A DNA stretch of 64,000 nt from a virus. The notes below the pieces were generated by a model, which worked only from the letters and a program-made list of their open reading frames with translations, was not told the origin of the DNA and made no database searches. This document shows, piece by piece, positions 1-7,445 of the stretch (positions are counted from its first letter, which is position 1; the number at the start of each line of letters is the position of its first letter). The stretch is from positions 1 through 64,000 of the IMG/VR virus record IMGVR_UViG_3300022843_000013. One strand, given 5' to 3'. A program made the position numbers and the translations under genes.

Positions 1-348
1 CGGGATAGGCACGCGCACAGGAAGCGAAGCGGGGCGCTCTAGTTTCAGCTTGTGGTAGGCGGCTCTAATCTCCCCGCACCGTAACTCCTCCAGCGCGCGG
101 AGCCTGGCCGCTACGTCTGGTAATTCGTGTGGGCGCGTGTCAGCATTAGTATCAACGCCGAGGCGCCGCGACATGACAGACCCGGCGAGACATTGGTGAC
201 ACACGCCGGCGCTTGGTAAGTGCCAATTAGACATGCGAATCTTAACGCCCTTCAGCTTTTCTTGAAGCGTCAGGTCGTGGATGGCGTCGCGGATCAAGGT
301 CCACGGTTCATTGACGGGCGCAAGAGGCCCGGATTGTTTCAATTTCAT
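1..348 (-). CDS. Conserved phage protein, third tandem paralogue (partial)
   Basis: This reading frame begins with ATG at 348 and runs off the left edge of the window, so the C-terminus is missing. It aligns along its length with the next two genes: the start MKLKQSGPLAP, then NEPWTLIRDAI, then the CHQCLAGSVMSRRLG block. Its ATG overlaps the stop of the preceding gene as ATGA, which suggests translational coupling. The two cysteines in CHQC could bind metal, but no second pair is visible. I recognise a conserved phage-type family built around C-x-x-C-L-A-x-S-V-M, without known function. Confidence 0.75.
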   Translation of the reverse strand, partial: MKLKQSGPLAPVNEPWTLIRDAIHDLTLQEKLKGVKIRMSNWHLPSAGVCHQCLAGSVMSRRLGVDTNADTRPHELPDVAARLRALEELRCGEIRAAYHKLKLERPASLPVRVPIP

Positions 349-785
349 TGGTTGACTGGTTGTGCCGACTCTAATCGGTCGGCGAGGTCGAGCATAGCGG
401 ACTTGAAGGCGGGCGGGCTGTGGCGGTAGCCCGGGATGTGCACGCGCTCAGGAAGCGTATCGGGGAACTCTAGTTTCAGCCTGCGGTAGGCAACGTTAAC
501 CTCCCCGATGCTGAGCCAGTTCAGCGCGCGGAGCCTGCCCGCTACGTCGTCGGGGTAGTCGAACGGGTCTGCGCGATTATCCGTATCAATACCAAGGTGC
601 CGGGACATGACAGACCTGGCGAGGCACTGGTGACACGCGCCGTTGATAATTGGAACGTGCCAGCCGCTCATATCGACATCGACGCCCTCCTGCTTCTCTT
701 GAAGTTCGAGGTCGTGGATCGCATCGCGGATGAGGGTCCACGGTTCATTGGCGGGCGCGAGTGCCCCGGATTGTTCTAGTATCAT
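345..785 (-). CDS. Conserved phage protein, second tandem paralogue
   Basis: A 146-residue protein beginning MILEQSGALAP, homologous to its neighbours on both sides. It keeps the NEPWTLIRDAIHDLELQEK segment and a CHQCLARSVMSRHLG block near its centre, and ends in a helical segment MLDLADRLESAQP. Both ends overlap neighbouring genes by 4 nt, so the three paralogues form one translationally linked array. The divergence between copies argues for an old gene amplification rather than an assembly duplicate. Function unknown. Confidence 0.8.
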   Translation of the reverse strand: MILEQSGALAPANEPWTLIRDAIHDLELQEKQEGVDVDMSGWHVPIINGACHQCLARSVMSRHLGIDTDNRADPFDYPDDVAGRLRALNWLSIGEVNVAYRRLKLEFPDTLPERVHIPGYRHSPPAFKSAMLDLADRLESAQPVNQ

Positions 786-1243
786 AGCTTGGTTTTGGTT
801 GGTTGTGCCGCCTCTAATTGGTCGGCGAGTTTTAGCATGGATGCCTTGAAGGCGGCGTGGCCGTGGTGGTAGTCCGGGATAAACACGCGCTCAGGAATCG
901 AGGAGGGGAGTTCTAGTTTCAGCTCGCGGTAGGCGAAGCCAATCTCCCCGTTGCGGAAATCGTCCAGCGCGCAGAGCCTGTCTCTCACGTCGTCGGGGAA
1001 GTTGAACGGGAAAGCGGAGGCGTCAGTATTAACGCCAAGGCGCCGGGACATGACAGACCCGGCGAGGCACTGGTGACACGCGCCGTCGCGTTGATCGTGC
1101 CACTCGTTCATCGTTCCCCGACTTTCCATCTCGATCTCCACGCCCTCCTGCTGCTCTTGAAGTCCAAGATCGAAAATGGCATCGCGGATGAGATTCCACG
1201 GTTCATTGGTGGGCGCAAGAGGCCCAGATTGTTTTAATTTCAT
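782..1243 (-). CDS. Conserved phage protein, first tandem paralogue
   Basis: A 153-residue protein. I chose the ATG at 1243 (MKLKQSGPLAP) because it overlaps the upstream stop as ATGA and matches the starts of the other two copies. The in-frame extension to 1351 would lie wholly inside the upstream gene. It carries the same CHQCLAGSVMSRRLG block and C-terminal helix (MLKLADQLEAAQP) as the other copies, plus a short insertion before CHQC. Function unknown. Confidence 0.8.
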   Translation of the reverse strand: MKLKQSGPLAPTNEPWNLIRDAIFDLGLQEQQEGVEIEMESRGTMNEWHDQRDGACHQCLAGSVMSRRLGVNTDASAFPFNFPDDVRDRLCALDDFRNGEIGFAYRELKLELPSSIPERVFIPDYHHGHAAFKASMLKLADQLEAAQPTKTKL

Positions 1244-1470
1244 TGGTTGTCTTTGGTAGGTTTTAAGCTCCGCGCTCTGTAGCGGCCGCTTATCAAACTC
1301 AGGTGCATCTCTTGAGACTGCAGTCGCTTGATTAGAGAGTCGATCTCGCATTGGTCGAGGTCGTCGTCGACCTCTAACTCTATGCGAGTCATGACCGGCA
1401 GCACGTAAACGCGCCTCTTATCTCCTTTGTTGAACGGGTGGGGGATCGTCTCGTAAGGTAAGTCGCTCAT
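1240..1470 (-). CDS. Small hypothetical protein
   Basis: A 76-residue protein starting MSDLPYETIPHPFNKGDKRR. The central part, TRIELEVDDDLDQCEIDSL, resembles a beta strand followed by an acidic helix. Its start overlaps the stop of the Acb2-like gene by one base (TAATG), and its stop overlaps the next start as ATGA. It is therefore part of the tightly packed left-hand operon. I do not recognise the family. Confidence 0.65.
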   Translation of the reverse strand: MSDLPYETIPHPFNKGDKRRVYVLPVMTRIELEVDDDLDQCEIDSLIKRLQSQEMHLSLISGRYRARSLKPTKDNQ

Positions 1471-1709
1471 TATCCTCCTGGGTTAAGGGTTGCGCGCACG
1501 GCGGCGTCTCGAGCCTCGAGGAGCTTGCGTAAAGTCACGGTCCTCTCCGGTCCCTGCTTGATGCGCGCATCAATAATGCGCGCGAGTGCCCGAAACTCCT
1601 CTGCGACTTTACGCGAGGCGCTCGTAGGCAAGTGCTCGCACGCGAAGAACTTTAGCATGCGCTCTGCGCGGTCCGGTGGTGGGGGTGGTATGTTTTTAGG
1701 TGTTGGCAT
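1470..1709 (-). CDS. acb2: Acb2-type anti-CBASS cyclic-nucleotide sponge
   Basis: A 79-residue protein whose C-terminal two thirds match the Acb2 (T4 Vs.4-like) helical hairpin family: FFACEHLPTSASRKVAEEFR, then a Leu/Ala/Ile helix, then ERTVTLRKLLEARDAAVRA. The ERT-x-x-LRKLLEA-x-DAAVRA block is the family's most diagnostic stretch. Known Acb2 proteins are hexamers that bind cyclic di- and trinucleotides made by CBASS cyclases, and so block the effector of that abortive defence. The N-terminus is a Pro-rich tail. The gene sits among small early-type genes, as expected for an anti-defence protein. The family call rests on motif recognition alone. Confidence 0.8.
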   Translation of the reverse strand: MPTPKNIPPPPPDRAERMLKFFACEHLPTSASRKVAEEFRALARIIDARIKQGPERTVTLRKLLEARDAAVRATLNPGG

Positions 1710-1713
1710 AATA

Positions 1714-2100
1714 TTAGTCGTATGGATTGCCCATCTTTGAATTCTCGGGCTGGATTCTCTCAGTCACCAACTTAGTATCGACACGCAGCATCCAAGGCTC
1801 TGACCTATCAGCCAATCCCCGCAGCCAATCCTGCGGCGTGGGAACGAACCCGCAGTCCTCAGTGACGTGCTGCTCTGCCACCATCTTCACCGGAACTAGG
1901 GTGCCGTCAGCGTTGGTGATAACGTGCCCGAACAGGGCGACAGCCCACTGCACGCCAGCGGAGTGGTGACGTAGGGCCCGGTGCGTCCAGTCACCGGTGA
2001 ATTGCTTAGTCTCGTCGAAAAACTCATGTATCGGCAGGTAATCCAACACCTCCCCCTTCCATTTACGAACGCTACTTTGAGCGTGTTTTAGCGGAGTCAT
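1714..2100 (-). CDS. DUF6915-like protein
   Basis: A 128-residue protein with start ATG at 2100, which overlaps the upstream stop as ATGA. The sequence is rich in conserved His and Asp: KHAQSSVRKWKGEVLDYLPI, then HEFFDETK, then DWTHRALRHHSAGV, then HVTEDCGFVPTPQDWL. This order matches the widespread phage and bacterial family annotated as DUF6915. The regular His/Asp pattern suggests a metal site, but no activity is known to me. The domain assignment is from memory of the motif. Confidence 0.7.
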   Translation of the reverse strand: MTPLKHAQSSVRKWKGEVLDYLPIHEFFDETKQFTGDWTHRALRHHSAGVQWAVALFGHVITNADGTLVPVKMVAEQHVTEDCGFVPTPQDWLRGLADRSEPWMLRVDTKLVTERIQPENSKMGNPYD

Positions 2101-2432
2101 GGCGCTTCCGTCGCTGGTGCGATTTGTTGAGTGCTGGGCTCTGCGTAGGACGCCTCCATATGCCACTCCTTATGGGTCGCGGTCATAGCGTGCAAGTCAA
2201 ACTCAATGTCGGTCCCGTAGTCGCCTTCGGCGGCGTCGACGCTGTAATCAGACGCGATAGCTTCGACGAGCTCGTCCAGGAATACGGACACGTTGCTCCT
2301 CTCCTCCCACCCGACGACGTCGAAGTAACCTTCGTCCGATCCGCCGCTTGCGTAAAATGTGAAGCGTCCGCACCCGGCAGATTTCATGCGGTCGATCAGA
2401 TCCTGTGGTATGTTTTTGTTTAATCCTTCCAT
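2097..2432 (-). CDS. Conserved phage protein, DUF6878-like
   Basis: A 111-residue acidic protein. The segment FTFYASGGSDEGYFDVVGWE resembles the G-S-G-D-x-G core of DUF6878-type proteins, followed by a helix (FLDELVEAIASDYSV) and a strand ending in THKEWHM. The start lies after an A/C-rich leader with no Shine-Dalgarno sequence. The last four bases overlap the DUF6915-like gene. Family assignment is tentative. Confidence 0.6.
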   Translation of the reverse strand: MEGLNKNIPQDLIDRMKSAGCGRFTFYASGGSDEGYFDVVGWEERSNVSVFLDELVEAIASDYSVDAAEGDYGTDIEFDLHAMTATHKEWHMEASYAEPSTQQIAPATEAP

Positions 2433-2434
2433 GT

Positions 2435-2857
2435 TTATTGGTTGTTGGTAATATGAGTGGTAGCTTTATATTCATTGAATTCACGACCCGCGTTTCGCCG
2501 GGTCTTCCAAGTGTGCATCGTATTCAGCTGGCCCCCTTCGTGGACCCAGATGAATGTGTTAGTGGCTTTACCGACATCGTTCGCTTTTTGATAAGTCACG
2601 ATCGCGTCAGTAACGTCTACGACGTGCCCAAGCACGTCGCCAGTGGACAGGAAAGCAACCCAGTCCCCCGGCTTCGGCCATGTGTCCGCCACGCCGACGT
2701 AGGGGTCGCGGTCGTAGAACACGACGCCGCTCACCCTGCGATCTTCGATAGAGCGAAGGCCGACGTAGCGCGCTCTTACTTCAGCGTCGCTCCCATCCTC
2801 CGCTTCAAGCGTGGGGCCGCGACGTCCGCCAACTAGTAACAATCTTATTTTACGCAT
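2435..2857 (-). CDS. Hypothetical protein
   Basis: A 140-residue protein beginning MRKIRLLLVGGRRGPTLEAE. It contains the segment YVGLRSIEDRRVSGVVFYDR and later a strand-rich WVAFLSTGDVLGHVV. I do not recognise a family. The gene ends 3 nt before the next start and belongs to the same leftward operon. Confidence 0.6.
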   Translation of the reverse strand: MRKIRLLLVGGRRGPTLEAEDGSDAEVRARYVGLRSIEDRRVSGVVFYDRDPYVGVADTWPKPGDWVAFLSTGDVLGHVVDVTDAIVTYQKANDVGKATNTFIWVHEGGQLNTMHTWKTRRNAGREFNEYKATTHITNNQ

Positions 2858-2912
2858 TTACGTCTAGGTTTGTTTTGTAAGCGGGGCGATCCCCACTCCT
2901 TCAGCTGGTAAT

Positions 2913-3422
2913 TCATGACTTGGAGAGTTTCTCAATTACGGATTTCATAGTCTGGGACGCGTCCCAGTGGTAGTCCATCTCCGTGTGAAACGACCCGCCA
3001 GCTGCGAGTATACCTCCCAAATCGATGTAACCGTATTCGGCACACTCGGGCATCCCGGACAGACGAGCGTAGCCTAATGCTTGAGACTGCTCTCTCATTC
3101 CTGCGGACTTCTCCTTCTTAGTAAGGGGGACGTCTTTGGCGATGATCCACCAGTCCCCCGCGGGGTGGAAGTAGTGCAGCGCCGCGCTTGGCTCGTCCGC
3201 ATCCTTGTCGGTCACGGTCGGCATCTCGGCGATGGCCGCGTGCACCTTAGCGATCACCTCGATGTAGCTGTCGCCGTCGCCGCCTCCTAAGATTAGTTCA
3301 GCCGTGGTCTTGGCCTGCACGCGATGCATGAAACCGGCGTCCCATATTTCCTGAATTTGAGCGACCGCTGCTCCTTTCCTTTTTGATAAGTTTTTGTAAT
3401 TAAACATGTCTTCAATTTTCAT
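2913..3422 (-). CDS. DUF2958-like protein
   Basis: A 169-residue protein. The second half, from LHYFHPAGDWWIIAKD through GYARLSGMPECAEYGYIDL to EMDYHWDA, follows the order of DUF2958, a small domain common on plasmids and phages that has F-x-P-x-G, G-C-P-E-L-G-Y and E-x-D-x-H-F segments. The N-terminal half has a helix-rich segment of unknown role. The start follows an A-rich leader with no Shine-Dalgarno sequence. Biochemical role unknown. Confidence 0.6.
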   Translation of the reverse strand: MKIEDMFNYKNLSKRKGAAVAQIQEIWDAGFMHRVQAKTTAELILGGGDGDSYIEVIAKVHAAIAEMPTVTDKDADEPSAALHYFHPAGDWWIIAKDVPLTKKEKSAGMREQSQALGYARLSGMPECAEYGYIDLGGILAAGGSFHTEMDYHWDASQTMKSVIEKLSKS

Positions 3423-3453
3423 TGTTTTTTATTTTTGTTTTTGTGATCCCCTA

Positions 3454-3765
3454 TCAAATTAGGCGGTAGGGGCGCCCTTTACTCTGCGGCCGACTCCAGA
3501 AGCGATTATCAGATCCCTCCTGCACGTCAGCGCGCACTGAAAAGTCGCTGGATTTTAGTTGAGTCCCTCGCAGGAGGTTCTCCAGCTCTACCGATATTCG
3601 GTTAAGAGCGTCACGCATCGTCACGTCATTCTCCAGCGTGAAGGATCGCACGACGTCGCAAGCAGGGTTTATATCGCCTAGGATGCAGGCAGCAGCCCGG
3701 ACGTCTGCCGGGGTGTGTAGCGGGCCCTCGTGGAACGCGAATTTAATCGGTGTGAGTATTTTCAT
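3454..3765 (-). CDS. Hypothetical protein
   Basis: A 103-residue protein, MKILTPIKFAFHEGPLH at its start and basic at its end. The leader on the minus strand is a CCAA repeat (AACCAACCAACCAAATG), an example of the A/C-rich leaders of this region. The gene overlaps the end of the upstream gene by 23 nt. No family recognised. Confidence 0.55.
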   Translation of the reverse strand: MKILTPIKFAFHEGPLHTPADVRAAACILGDINPACDVVRSFTLENDVTMRDALNRISVELENLLRGTQLKSSDFSVRADVQEGSDNRFWSRPQSKGRPYRLI

Positions 3766-3997
3766 TTGGTTGGTTGGTTAGTTCTATGATGTCGTCCCCG
3801 GATAAACCGTGCGTCATCAGATACTGTATTTTTGACTTGATCCCGTTTTCGCAGACCTCCTCCGCAAGTTTCGCCGCGACGACCTTAACCTCCCGTCCTA
3901 GCGCGAGACTCGCCTCGGGACTATCCGGTAAATCTCCCAAGACGAGACCCACTTGGTAAGCTAGCCACGCACGATACTCGCTATCTTGTCCCATCAT
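3743..3997 (-). CDS. Hypothetical protein
   Basis: An 84-residue, mainly helical, acidic protein beginning MMGQDSEYRAWLAYQVGLVL. Its start overlaps the stop of the 51-residue gene upstream (AAATGATGG). No family recognised. Confidence 0.6.
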   Translation of the reverse strand: MMGQDSEYRAWLAYQVGLVLGDLPDSPEASLALGREVKVVAAKLAEEVCENGIKSKIQYLMTHGLSGDDIIELTNQPNENTHTD

Positions 3998-4149
3998 TTA
4001 GCACCTCCGACTACGGTAAGACGAGACTCCACCCACCACGTCGGCGCGAGAGTTTCCCGCTTGAGTCCGTCGAAGTAGCGCCCGACCTTGGTTAGGTATC
4101 CCTGAGACACGGCGGCTTTGATTGGTTTATATTGTTTATTTGAATTCAT
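3994..4149 (-). CDS. Small hypothetical protein (51 aa)
   Basis: A short frame read directly from the sequence: ATG at 4149 (MNSNKQYKPIKAAVSQGYLT), TGA at 3994-3996 overlapping the next ATG. The product is basic and soluble. Support comes from the in-frame ATG after an AT-rich leader, the coupling overlap downstream, and the absence of any other explanation for this interval. Confidence 0.55.
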   Translation of the reverse strand: MNSNKQYKPIKAAVSQGYLTKVGRYFDGLKRETLAPTWWVESRLTVVGGAK

Positions 4150-4165
4150 TTTGTTATCGTTAAAT

Positions 4166-4198
4166 GAAACAGGGCGACCTAGCGGGACGCCCTGTTTC
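4166..4198 (-). terminator. Terminator-like hairpin
   Basis: A perfect 11-bp inverted repeat (GAAACAGGGCG / CGCCCTGTTTC) around an 11-nt loop, directly after the exonuclease stop at 4220. The U-tract is weak (TTTCATTT), so termination may be partial. Confidence 0.6.
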
Positions 4199-4219
4199 TC
4201 GTCGAATTGCTAAGTCCCG

Positions 4220-4855
4220 CTACGGGACTAAGGGAGGCGCGTAGTCCTCGCCCTCTAGGGGTTTAACGCTAGGCGTGCTTCCGATGTAGCCTTTCAGCTC
4301 TGGGACGGCGCCAGCGTCCACCAGGTAGTCCAGTAAGACACGCGTGCCGCGGACGTCAGCGAGCGCGTCGTGCGCGCCCTGGAGGTCGTGCCCGCACAGG
4401 ATCTTAAGCGCCTCGGCTAATCCGGGCCATTTGTAATCGTCATACTTACCTGGTAGTTTGCAGAGGTCCTTCGACCCCAGCATTGTGCAGTAGGTGGACT
4501 TCCACTCGCACGGTCCGTGATTGTCGAGCCGTTTTAAGTTGGCGTCCACGACGGGCTGGTCGTATCTCAGGTTGTGACACACCAGAAGGTCAGCGTGCTG
4601 GGCCTGTCCGGCGACCCACTTAAGCACAGCGGCGGCGGGGAAGCCCCGAGACGCCGCAACATCAGAGATGCCGTGAACACGCATTGCCCCGCTCGGTATT
4701 GGGATTGGGCATCGCAAAATCGCCATCCTCTCTTGGATGAGGACCGGCGAATCCGTCTTCGAGTAGGCTATAGTCTGCAGCGCGATCTGGACGATGTGCG
4801 GGTCGCTCTCTAGCCTGCCCGTAGTTTCCGTATCCATTATTATAACAGTTTTCAT
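4220..4855 (-). CDS. DnaQ-like 3'-5' exonuclease (DEDD family)
   Basis: A 211-residue exonuclease of the DnaQ/RNase T fold. Exo I is IIMDTETTG at the N-terminus, giving the D-x-E metal ligands. Exo II is HADLLVCHNLRYDQPVVDAN, and the C-terminal motif is LQGAHDALADVRGT with the H-D-A-x-x-D arrangement of the DEDDh subgroup. It is stand-alone, without a polymerase domain, so it could proofread, degrade DNA or process nucleic-acid ends. The phage polymerase at 47.6-52.4 kb already carries its own exonuclease domain, so proofreading is not an obvious need. A terminator-like hairpin follows. Confidence 0.88.
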   Translation of the reverse strand: MKTVIIMDTETTGRLESDPHIVQIALQTIAYSKTDSPVLIQERMAILRCPIPIPSGAMRVHGISDVAASRGFPAAAVLKWVAGQAQHADLLVCHNLRYDQPVVDANLKRLDNHGPCEWKSTYCTMLGSKDLCKLPGKYDDYKWPGLAEALKILCGHDLQGAHDALADVRGTRVLLDYLVDAGAVPELKGYIGSTPSVKPLEGEDYAPPLVP

Positions 4856-4875
4856 GACTGGTCGACGTTATTGAT

Positions 4876-5430
4876 TCACCTGTTTGGGACAAGGATAACC
4901 TTGTGCTGGTAGAGCACGACGTCGTGGGAGTCAGACAGGTAATTCTTAAAGTCGGCGGCGTGTCTCCCGTCGCCTACGAACTCTCGCACTAACGCGCAGT
5001 CTTGCGGCAGCGTGATACGGCGGGACGAAGCGTCACCGACGAACAGGTTGAATCCGTAGGCCGGCAGGGGTTGATGGGACCGGGTGAGTAGCGCATGCAT
5101 GAGGTTTCTCAACCCACGTAGAATGTCCGCAACGCTAACAGGCACCTCGGTGGGTATGCCCCAGCCAAGAGGGTAATACGGGACGCCTGATTGCTCGTGA
5201 AGATCGGACCAGTCGGATGCGTTGCTAAACTCGCGCAGCTCCTGATTGAAGAACTCCGCGCCGGACCCCTCCAGCTCTTCGTAGAGGTATAGGTAGTCCT
5301 CCTCGGAGATTAATCGCATCGCGTCAGCAATGGCAGGGGATGAGTCGAGCAGCTCGCGCAGGGTGAGCCAGCCTTCCTCTCGCATCACGGTTTCGGAAGA
5401 GAGGGCGGGTGGTATGGTTATTTTTGACAT
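4876..5430 (-). CDS. Hypothetical protein
   Basis: A 184-residue acidic protein starting MSKITIPPALSSETVMREEG at 5430. I prefer this ATG to an earlier in-frame one because the extension would overlap the upstream gene heavily and is of poor composition. It overlaps the upstream stop by 13 nt. No family recognised. Confidence 0.6.
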   Translation of the reverse strand: MSKITIPPALSSETVMREEGWLTLRELLDSSPAIADAMRLISEEDYLYLYEELEGSGAEFFNQELREFSNASDWSDLHEQSGVPYYPLGWGIPTEVPVSVADILRGLRNLMHALLTRSHQPLPAYGFNLFVGDASSRRITLPQDCALVREFVGDGRHAADFKNYLSDSHDVVLYQHKVILVPNR

Positions 5431-5951
5431 ATTTCTTTGAGTTTGGCGGCCAACTTCGGGTTGACCGGAGACAGGGTTTCTTCGGTCGGGGCCGCAAGCG
5501 GATCCGCGTTGAACAACGCGTAGCGCTTCAAGTAGAATTCCACCAGCACGTAACCGTGACGATCCAACCTTCGTAGACTCACCGGCGTCACGCATTGCGT
5601 AACGTAGGCGATCAGCGCCTCGCGCGCCTTGCTACGAAAGAAGGAAGCACGCTTGGACGCCAGCTCATCCTTCGCGCTATGCCCGCGGGTGCGATCTTCC
5701 ACGCCCAGCATCGCCTCGAGAAGGACGTGATCCATTTCCAGCAGTAACATCGTGTCCTCGGCACCTAAAGTCAGACCGCACGATGTGATGGCTTCGACGC
5801 GGCAAGAGTCAGGGTCCGAAAGACCTCCGAGCGCACGGTAGGCGTCCCGTAAGCGTATCATCTCACGGAAACTGCCGACCGACCCAATCCCGTTCTCGAA
5901 GTGGTCGTCGGGACGGTCGGGCGCCATCTCTAGTGCGTAATATTCGCTCAT
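5418..5951 (-). CDS. Hypothetical protein
   Basis: A 177-residue, mainly helical protein beginning MSEYYALEMAPDRPDDHFEN. It lies 2 nt from the next gene upstream and overlaps the one downstream. No family recognised. Confidence 0.6.
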   Translation of the reverse strand: MSEYYALEMAPDRPDDHFENGIGSVGSFREMIRLRDAYRALGGLSDPDSCRVEAITSCGLTLGAEDTMLLLEMDHVLLEAMLGVEDRTRGHSAKDELASKRASFFRSKAREALIAYVTQCVTPVSLRRLDRHGYVLVEFYLKRYALFNADPLAAPTEETLSPVNPKLAAKLKEICQK

Positions 5952-5953
5952 AG

Positions 5954-6754
5954 TTACGGGCGATTCGTGACGAAGTGCACGAGGAATTCATAAACGCCAG
6001 CTTTCCTCAGGTAAGTAAGGAGTGTGGCAGCAGCGTCTCCCCCCCAGCGCGCCCCAAACTTGGGCGCGTCCGTCCCAGGAATCCTACCGACTCCTGAAAT
6101 TAACTGGACCAAGTCATCCTCGCTTGCCAGATCATAGGCGTCAACCCACGCGCGCAATGTCTCGACGTCAGACACTTCGCCGGAAAAGAGATCCCCGGCG
6201 AAGTAGAACGTGGGCCACGGCGTGCCGTGTCCCTGCTCGACGGGGCTTTCCGCTTTATCGTCGTTCGTAGCTCCGACTAGGACGAATGGGTCACCCGTCA
6301 GCATCACAGCGATGGGGATGTGCACTTGGCCCTTACCGTCCGGCGCGTCAGTGATGACACAGAGAGTTGAGACCTCCTCCGCTGAAGCGCGGAGGGTCGT
6401 AGGAGTCATCAACACGCGCCCATGTTTCAAGGCCTGCTGCAATACGATGAAGCCCTCCTTGTTACGATTCAACGGCGACAGTCCCTTAAGGTCCTCGAAC
6501 GACGGAAGATCGGTAACCGCCGGGGGCGGCTGCGTGACGGTGTATACGACGCAGGTGCCGCTAGGGTCCCCGGTGTAGGTCAGACTCCCTTGCGCGCGGT
6601 CAGGTTCGCGGAAAACTTCAGGCAGCGGGTCGCCCGGGTCTAGCGTGAGGGCCCTGCGGACGGCGTCCATGGCTGCGTGGTAGCTTGAGTGCGCAGAAGT
6701 GGCAGCGTTCTCCAGGTCTCCGTTTAAGGTTGTGACTATGTGTAATGATTTCAT
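5954..6754 (-). CDS. Hypothetical protein
   Basis: A 266-residue protein starting MKSLHIVTTLNGDLENAATS. The N-terminus has a strand-helix character; the centre (VLQQALKHGRVLMTP) and C-terminus are mixed alpha/beta. It overlaps the upstream stop as ATGA. I do not recognise a family or catalytic motif. Confidence 0.6.
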   Translation of the reverse strand: MKSLHIVTTLNGDLENAATSAHSSYHAAMDAVRRALTLDPGDPLPEVFREPDRAQGSLTYTGDPSGTCVVYTVTQPPPAVTDLPSFEDLKGLSPLNRNKEGFIVLQQALKHGRVLMTPTTLRASAEEVSTLCVITDAPDGKGQVHIPIAVMLTGDPFVLVGATNDDKAESPVEQGHGTPWPTFYFAGDLFSGEVSDVETLRAWVDAYDLASEDDLVQLISGVGRIPGTDAPKFGARWGGDAAATLLTYLRKAGVYEFLVHFVTNRP

Positions 6755-7077
6755 TCTGTTTCTTTGTCGGTTGCGGGCGCCTTCTGCGCGGTTCCTTCGC
6801 TTAACGCCGCGTAGCGTTCCAGCATCGCGGCTCTCTCGTCTTTGGTTGACACTGGCAGGTCCACCTCTCCTGTGTGCGTCGTGTCATGCGCCGCGTCCCA
6901 GAAGCGTAGATCAGTGACGTTATCGCGCAGCCATGGCCTGACCGCTTCGATGACGCGGGGCAGCATGTGGGTCATCAGACCTTCACCGCCCGTAATGGTT
7001 TCAAGATCTTTATACACGTGCTGCATCTCGGTGTGGAGGCGGCCAGTCGTCAGGTTTCTCAATCGTTGTATGTTCAT
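6751..7077 (-). CDS. Hypothetical protein
   Basis: A 108-residue acidic helical protein starting MNIQRLRNLTTGRLHTEMQH at 7077. I chose this ATG because it follows a typical A-rich leader (AATAAACGAACCAAC) and the earlier frame runs into the zinc-finger gene. Function unknown. Confidence 0.6.
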   Translation of the reverse strand: MNIQRLRNLTTGRLHTEMQHVYKDLETITGGEGLMTHMLPRVIEAVRPWLRDNVTDLRFWDAAHDTTHTGEVDLPVSTKDERAAMLERYAALSEGTAQKAPATDKETE

Positions 7078-7136
7078 GTTGGTTCGTTTATTTAATTTGT
7101 CGTATTCGTCGGCTGCCCAAGAGCAGGAGGGGCGTC

Positions 7137-7445
7137 TTAAAGCCACAATGCTAGCTCTTCTTCGGTCATACCGTTGACCCTTTCAGCCACCTCTCTAGAT
7201 CCTCCTTCCGCCCCGTAAGCCTTGCACACGCGCTGGCGCATTCTCAACATTTCTAGGTTCTGCATTATAGGCGGGAGTTCTCTGACTTCCACTCTCGTTC
7301 TTGTTGGATACCAAGATTTTATATGGCACGGCGTGCACGTCGTGAAAAGTTTCGAGTAGTCGGAGGCCTTCCCCCCATAACGCGCCGCCCGCTCGGTAGC
7401 GGACGGCGCAAGGATGATGGGGCTTCCGCAGGCGGCGCACTTCAT
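7137..7445 (-). CDS. Small zinc-finger protein
   Basis: A 102-residue protein with two Cys pairs: MKCAACGSPIIL at the N-terminus and TTCTPCHIKSW about 35 residues later. Together they make a likely C-x2-C...C-x2-C zinc site. The C-terminal half is helical and charged. Its ATG overlaps the ligase stop as ATGA, so it is translated with the ligase. No function assigned. Confidence 0.65.
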   Translation of the reverse strand: MKCAACGSPIILAPSATERAARYGGKASDYSKLFTTCTPCHIKSWYPTRTRVEVRELPPIMQNLEMLRMRQRVCKAYGAEGGSREVAERVNGMTEEELALWL

